The position numbers and the translations under genes were made by a program. Shown in pieces: positions 6,774 through 10,042 of a stretch of DNA of 10,042 nt. The notes under the pieces were generated by a model. That model saw only the letters and a program-made list of their open reading frames with translations, was not told the origin of the DNA and made no database searches. The stretch is from NCBI GenBank assembly GCA_027620105.1, contig JAQCIA010000048.1, forward strand, positions 1 through 10,042. Direction: 5' to 3'. Positions within the stretch are counted from its first letter, which is position 1; each line of letters begins with the position of its first letter. Source of the DNA: Verrucomicrobiota bacterium (GTDB taxonomy: Bacteria > Verrucomicrobiota > Kiritimatiellia > UBA8416 > JAIOPI01).

Positions 6774-7625
6774 GTGAATCATCGGCGGGCACTTCGTGCG
6801 GCGACGGATGCAGGCTTGGGCATTTTCGGGATCATGACCGTTGGTGTCGTGCTCTGGACGGCCGATGAGGTGCTGGGCTGGAATGTTCTGCCCGACTGGA
6901 TTGATGCCGCCGCCCAGGCGCTCGTGATCATTCTCTCCATTCTGGCGGCCTTCGCAGTTGTGATCAGTATCATGTGTAGCTTCGCGGTGATGGCGGAGGC
7001 GGCGGCAGACCGCGCGGGGCTGGCTGCTCCCCGGGCATCGACGCGCACGCGTGCCCTCCTTGTGCTCGGCATTCTTGGTGCGGTCGCCATCATGGCCGGG
7101 TTGAACAAACTCTCCGAGCATCGGGAAGCGAAACGCATACAAGCCTCGCGTGACAAGGATCGCCACGCGTACTTCAGGAATCAGGGACTGCTGCGTGATC
7201 GCTTGCCCGGCGTTCTGGAACGATTTAATGATGCGCTGACGGCGGCGCTGGATGAACGTGGAACGCCAGCGGGAGACGAGGCTGTGGCGGGCCTGCTCAA
7301 TGCGGCGCGGGCGTCGACGCCACTTGCACCCGGCGTCAGCGTGCTCGTGCATGCGTCCGCTCCCTATTCCTACTGCGTGCTCACGGCGCATCCTCATCCG
7401 CAACGGGAGGCTGATGGCCGCGTGGACTTTTTGAAACGGGAGTATCTTATCGATCTGCCGTCCGTATGGGAGCGCGACACAGTCGCGGCGCTTTTTGACG
7501 GTGCGACGCTGACGGTACCGCATGGGCGCGGGGGCGCATTTATCGATACCAAGAATCCCTGCGCCTGGGGGTTCGTGCGGCGAGATGGGACCGTGATTGC
7601 CATTGTGATGTTGCGCATGCCGTGA
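6774..7625 (+). CDS. Membrane protein of unknown function, three predicted TM segments and a soluble C-terminal domain
   Basis: A 283-residue protein that I do not recognise. Hydrophobic stretches near 13-29, 48-73 and 94-110 should cross the membrane. A short positively charged linker with PRASTRTR (86-93) lies before the third. After it comes a charged, helical stretch (about 112-165, rich in Arg, Lys, Glu and Asp) and then a mixed alpha/beta region to the end. The final strands (AFIDTK, CAWGFVRRDGTVIAIVML, 255-280) look like the end of a PAS- or Cache-like sensor fold, where a conserved aromatic/DG turn precedes the last strand; this is only a resemblance. There are two cysteines in the soluble part (201, 263). 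With three segments and the basic residues at the N-terminus, the C-terminal domain probably faces the periplasm. It lies between wzt (27 nt) and nadC (10 nt) and is probably co-transcribed with both. Role unknown. Confidence 0.8.
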   Translation: MNHRRALRAATDAGLGIFGIMTVGVVLWTADEVLGWNVLPDWIDAAAQALVIILSILAAFAVVISIMCSFAVMAEAAADRAGLAAPRASTRTRALLVLGILGAVAIMAGLNKLSEHREAKRIQASRDKDRHAYFRNQGLLRDRLPGVLERFNDALTAALDERGTPAGDEAVAGLLNAARASTPLAPGVSVLVHASAPYSYCVLTAHPHPQREADGRVDFLKREYLIDLPSVWERDTVAALFDGATLTVPHGRGGAFIDTKNPCAWGFVRRDGTVIAIVMLRMP

Positions 7626-7635
7626 GGGGACTGCG

Positions 7636-8496
7636 ATGGAGCTGGCAATTGATGCAGACGTGAATGCCCTCATCCGTCGCGCGCTGGCGGAGGATATTGG
7701 TCCGGGCGATGCCACGACGCTGGCGTTGGTGGATCCCGCGCTGGTGCTGGACGCCGTGATTGTGACGCGGCCGGCAATTACTGTCTGTGGGACGGGGCTG
7801 GCCAGCGCGGTATTCCGCGCACTCGATCCCGATATGCAGTGTACTGTTTGCGTCACGGATGGTGCGGCGGCCGCGGCGGGGGCGGAGGTGCTGGTGTTGC
7901 ATGGCCGCGCGCAGGCGATTCTGACCGCCGAGCGAACGGCGCTGAATTTTATGCAACGGCTGAGCGGCATCGCAAGTTTGACGCGGAAGTTTGTGGAGCG
8001 GGTGGCGCCGCACGGAACGATCATCCTGGATACGCGCAAGACGACGCCTACCTTGCGCGCGCTGGAAAAGTACGCGGTGCGCTGTGGTGGCGGTGAGAAT
8101 CACCGCATGGGCCTATATGATCGCGTGATGATCAAGGACAACCATCGGCATCTGGCGGGGATATCGGGTGGATTGGGGTTGGGTGAGGCAGTCTCCCGAG
8201 CGCGGGCACGTGCGCCGGGTCTGGCAATTGAAGTGGAAGTGGAAACGCGGGACGAACTGGCGCTGGCGTTGGCGGCGGGGCCGGAGTGGATACTGCTCGA
8301 CAACATGACGCCGGCGCTCATGACCGAATGTGTGCGGCTAATTGCCGGGCGGTGCCGCGTGGAGGCATCCGGCGGCATTACGCTGGACAATGTCGGCGCA
8401 GTCGCCGCCACGGGCGTGGATGCGATTTCGCTCGGCGCACTCACGCATTCCGCGCCCGCAGCGGATCTGTCGTTGGAGATCGTGTTGCCGGGGTGA
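7636..8496 (+). CDS. nadC: Nicotinate-nucleotide pyrophosphorylase (quinolinate phosphoribosyltransferase)
   Basis: A 286-residue cytosolic enzyme that joins quinolinate to PRPP, releasing CO2 and pyrophosphate, to make nicotinate mononucleotide in de novo NAD synthesis. The sequence follows the family throughout: AEDIGPGDATT (18-28), ERTALNFMQRLSGIAS (99-114), DTRKTTPTLRALEKYAVRCG (132-151), NHRMGLYDRVMIKDNH (155-170), EVEVET (199-204), ILLDNM (219-224), EASGGI (243-248) and ISLGALTHSAP (264-274). The basic residues that bind quinolinate and PRPP (R134, K135, H156, R157, K167) are all present. Length is normal. The ATG is preceded by GAGGGGA about six nt away, starting at the stop of the upstream gene 10 nt away. 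No nadA or nadB is in the window, so the rest of the pathway must lie elsewhere. Confidence 0.97.
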   Translation: MELAIDADVNALIRRALAEDIGPGDATTLALVDPALVLDAVIVTRPAITVCGTGLASAVFRALDPDMQCTVCVTDGAAAAAGAEVLVLHGRAQAILTAERTALNFMQRLSGIASLTRKFVERVAPHGTIILDTRKTTPTLRALEKYAVRCGGGENHRMGLYDRVMIKDNHRHLAGISGGLGLGEAVSRARARAPGLAIEVEVETRDELALALAAGPEWILLDNMTPALMTECVRLIAGRCRVEASGGITLDNVGAVAATGVDAISLGALTHSAPAADLSLEIVLPG

Positions 8497-8499
8497 GTC

Positions 8500-8509
8500 T
8501 ACCGCGGTA
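8500..8509. repeat. Ten-bp perfect palindrome just after nadC
   Basis: TACCGCGGTA begins four nt after the nadC stop codon. With no loop it is not a terminator; it could be a protein-binding half-site pair or chance in GC-rich sequence. A second small inverted repeat, GGGCG-CGC-CGCCC, follows at 8542-8554 with no T-tract. Both lie in the 104-nt gap before coaX. Confidence 0.3.
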
Positions 8510-8565
8510 AGGGCGGGTTTGCTGGACTTGCGCTGTGCGTAGGGCGCGCCGCCCAATCGCACCGC

Positions 8566-8594
8566 TTGACACGAAGCCGCTGCGACTTGAGACT
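8566..8594 (+). promoter_or_regulatory. Candidate promoter of coaX
   Basis: A perfect TTGACA (8566-8571) is followed after 17 nt by GAGACT (8589-8594), only three matches to the -10 consensus but very similar to the GAGAAT at the same place before wzm. The -10 ends six nt before the ATG at 8601. No clear Shine-Dalgarno is present. The element lies inside the longer reading frame that begins at GTG 8535, which argues for the ATG at 8601. Confidence 0.38.
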
Positions 8595-8600
8595 TTCCCC

Positions 8601-9359
8601 ATGAACTGCATCGTCGTGGATATTGGCAATACCAGCACGTCCATCGCCTTGTCGCGGCGGGGGCGAATCTCGCGGGTGTCGCGTCTGCCCGGTGATTTGC
8701 GCGACGCCGCCACCATTACGCGCGTGGTTGCGAAAACCGGCGCCGGCGTGGCGCTGCAGGGGGCCATTTTGTCTTCTGTGGTGCCAACACTGCGCCCCTT
8801 ATGGTTGCGCTGTCTGCGCCGTGGAGCCGGGGTGACCCCGTTGGTGATGCATGCCGAACTCGAACTGGGGATTCGACTCCACTATCCGAAGCCGGCCACG
8901 GTGGGTACGGATCGATTGGCGGATGCGGCCGGCGCGGTGGCGCGTTTTGGGGCACCGGTGATTGTGGCGGATTTCGGGACGGCCTTGACGTTCAATGTGG
9001 TGGACGCGCGCGGGGCGTTTATCGGTGGTGTGATTGCGCCGGGCTTACCCCTGATGACGGACTATCTTGCGGAGAAGACGGCACAACTGCCGCGTATCGC
9101 GCTTGGCGGGGCATGCGGGAGCCTTGGTCGTAGTACACGCGAGGCCATGCGGATCGGCGCACGCGTCGGCTATCGCGGCATGGTGCGGGAGATTACACAA
9201 CACCTCCAGGAAGGACTGGGCCTGCAGCGGGCACGCCTGTGCGCGACGGGCGGGTATGCGCGCTGGGCGTTGGCCGATGCGGACATGCCCTTCGTCATTG
9301 AGCCGAATTTGACGCTCTTCGGATTGAGCCGCGTGTTTGCGCTCAATCTGCCCGCGTAA
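8601..9359 (+). CDS. coaX: Type III pantothenate kinase
   Basis: A 252-residue cytosolic kinase that phosphorylates pantothenate, the first step of coenzyme A synthesis. The ASKHA-fold motifs are clear: the phosphate-binding DIGNTS (7-12) at the very N-terminus, GTDRLAD (102-108) around the pantothenate site, the second phosphate motif DFGTALTFN (124-132), and GGVIAPG (142-148). [14 protein letters not shown] (178-191) and ATGGYA (215-220) are the usual late blocks. Type III enzymes need a monovalent cation and are insensitive to CoA feedback; that is family knowledge. The frame is open back to a GTG at 8535, but those 22 residues lack family resemblance and would displace DIGNT from the N-terminus, so I chose the ATG at 8601. 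Length then matches the family. No birA, a common partner, lies next to it. Confidence 0.95.
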   Translation: MNCIVVDIGNTSTSIALSRRGRISRVSRLPGDLRDAATITRVVAKTGAGVALQGAILSSVVPTLRPLWLRCLRRGAGVTPLVMHAELELGIRLHYPKPATVGTDRLADAAGAVARFGAPVIVADFGTALTFNVVDARGAFIGGVIAPGLPLMTDYLAEKTAQLPRIALGGACGSLGRSTREAMRIGARVGYRGMVREITQHLQEGLGLQRARLCATGGYARWALADADMPFVIEPNLTLFGLSRVFALNLPA

Positions 9360-9404
9360 GCCGGTGTCGGGTGGGTACATTGGATTCGTGTGCAAGGCAG
9401 TTGC

Positions 9405-9408
9405 AGGA
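9405..9408 (+). promoter_or_regulatory. Ribosome binding site of the AlkD-like fragment
   Basis: AGGA lies six nt before the ATG at 9415. It suggests that the short alkD-derived frame is still translated from its own start rather than being an untranslated remnant. Confidence 0.45.
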
Positions 9409-9414
9409 TTGAGC

Positions 9415-9642
9415 ATGATGACAACCACGCTGCGCCTGGCCCACCGGCTGTTGCGAGATCCGGAAGACCTGATGCATAAAGCGGTCGGATGGATGTTGCG
9501 CGAGGTGGGCAATCGGGACAGGCCCACTGAGGAGCAGTTTTTGCAGCGGCACTATCGGCAGATGCCCCGCACGATGTTACGTTATGCCATCGAGAAATTT
9601 CCCGAGCAGCGGCGGCGCGCGTATCTGGCGGGTACCGAATGA
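9415..9642 (+). CDS. AlkD-like DNA alkylation repair protein, C-terminal fragment only
   Basis: A 75-residue frame whose entire length after the first few residues matches the C-terminus of AlkD-type HEAT-repeat DNA glycosylases: [14 protein letters not shown] (6-19), [15 protein letters not shown] (21-35) and [14 protein letters not shown] (50-63) are hallmark blocks. Full AlkD-family proteins are about 220-240 residues and remove bulky or cationic alkylated bases. Here some 150 N-terminal residues, with the other HEAT repeats and most of the DNA-binding and catalytic residues, are missing. Only 55 nt separate it from coaX, which is intact, so the missing part is not hidden in another frame. 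The start is the first of two adjacent ATGs, with AGGA six nt upstream. Its stop overlaps the lipB start (ATGA), so it may persist to couple lipB translation. It may be a decayed gene or a small independent protein; glycosylase activity is unlikely. Confidence 0.72.
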   Translation: MMTTTLRLAHRLLRDPEDLMHKAVGWMLREVGNRDRPTEEQFLQRHYRQMPRTMLRYAIEKFPEQRRRAYLAGTE

Positions 9643-10042
9643 GTGATGACATCTTGCAGGTCATGGATGTGGGGCTGCGACCCTATGGTCCGGTGATGGC
9701 GCTCCAGGATCAACTGGTGGCGGAACGATTCCGGGATGCAATACCCGACACGTTGATCCTGGTTGAGCATGAACCAGTCTATACGCTCGGCCGGCGGGCG
9801 CCGGAGGCGCATATTGTGGCCACGGCGGGTGAACGAAATCGCATGGGCATTGACGTGGTACACACGACTCGAGGAGGGGACGTGACGTATCACGGCCCGG
9901 GGCAACTGGTCGGGTATCCGATTGTACATCTGGGCCATCGCGGAGCCGGCGCCGTCTGGTATGTCGGTCGCATTGAGCAGGTGCTCATCGATACGCTCGC
10001 CACGTTCGGGGTTGCGGCGGGGCTGGGTGCGGTCAATCGGGG
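9639..10042 (+). CDS. lipB: Octanoyltransferase (lipoate synthesis), 5' part, cut by window end
   Basis: The first 134 residues of LipB, which moves the octanoyl group from acyl carrier protein to the lipoyl domains of E2 and H proteins, the first step of de novo lipoate synthesis in the cytosol. [11 protein letters not shown] (43-53) and the substrate-binding signature [18 protein letters not shown] (78-95) are unmistakable. The catalytic lysine and cysteine of the family fall after the window edge, so their integrity cannot be judged. The ATG overlaps the stop of the AlkD-like frame by 4 nt and has only a weak ribosome site, consistent with translational coupling. No stop or frameshift is seen in the visible part. 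lipA is not in the window. Confidence 0.94.
   Translation, partial: MSDDILQVMDVGLRPYGPVMALQDQLVAERFRDAIPDTLILVEHEPVYTLGRRAPEAHIVATAGERNRMGIDVVHTTRGGDVTYHGPGQLVGYPIVHLGHRGAGAVWYVGRIEQVLIDTLATFGVAAGLGAVNR

Noticed and set aside
6255..8039. A 594-codon open frame on the minus strand across wzt, the unknown membrane protein and nadC
   Set aside because: It lies antisense to two genes with full family motifs. Its translation is Arg/His/Ser-rich low-complexity sequence with no recognisable domain, as expected from high-GC antisense frames.
8535..8600. Longer coaX starting at GTG 8535
   Set aside because: The extra 22 residues do not resemble the family, whose DIGNT motif normally sits at the extreme N-terminus, and a promoter-like element lies inside this stretch.

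Overview
This is a GC-rich, densely coded bacterial chromosome segment with ten genes on both strands and one gene cut by the right edge. The Wzm/Wzt polysaccharide exporter, with a Wzt-type carbohydrate-binding C-terminus, points to a Gram-negative-type envelope. Nothing I can see fixes the phylum. The lysine/arginine/alanine-rich small protein at the left end is reminiscent of small basic proteins of the Planctomycetes/Verrucomicrobia/Chlamydiae group, but that is a weak hint from memory. I found no tRNA, rRNA, transposase, integrase, CRISPR array or phage gene, so this looks like an ordinary chromosomal core region rather than an island.

Layout. 79-339 (+): small, very basic protein with a histone-H1-like tail. 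418-2472 (-): UvrD/PcrA-family helicase. 2516-3202 (+): fold-type IV PLP enzyme resembling the PabC half of PabB-PabC fusions. 3203-3346: convergent intergenic region with a strong hairpin and a competing distal pairing arm. 3347-4645 (-): dicarboxylate/amino-acid:cation symporter. 4783-5565 and 5562-6746 (+): ABC polysaccharide exporter, permease then ATPase, overlapping by 4 nt. 6774-7625 (+): unrecognised membrane protein with three predicted membrane segments and a soluble C-terminal half. 7636-8496 (+): nadC. 8601-9359 (+): coaX. 9415-9642 (+): 75-residue piece corresponding only to the C-terminus of an AlkD-type DNA alkylation repair protein. 9639 onward (+): lipB, running off the window.

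How they fit together. wzm-wzt-membrane protein-nadC are spaced -4, 27 and 10 nt and probably share a transcript. coaX is set off by a 104-nt gap with its own promoter-like sequence, and the alkD piece is coupled to lipB by a 4-nt stop/start overlap. Four genes supply or use cofactor chemistry: PabC-like (folate), NadC (NAD), CoaX (CoA) and LipB (lipoate). The polysaccharide exporter has no glycosyltransferase beside it in this window.

Most worth a second look are the truncated AlkD-like gene wedged between coaX and lipB, the recurrent promoter-like elements whose -10 sits only 6-8 nt from the start codon (suggesting leaderless or near-leaderless mRNAs), the unknown membrane protein in the exporter/nadC operon, and the small basic protein. 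I did not find convincing evidence of a wholly new multi-gene system.
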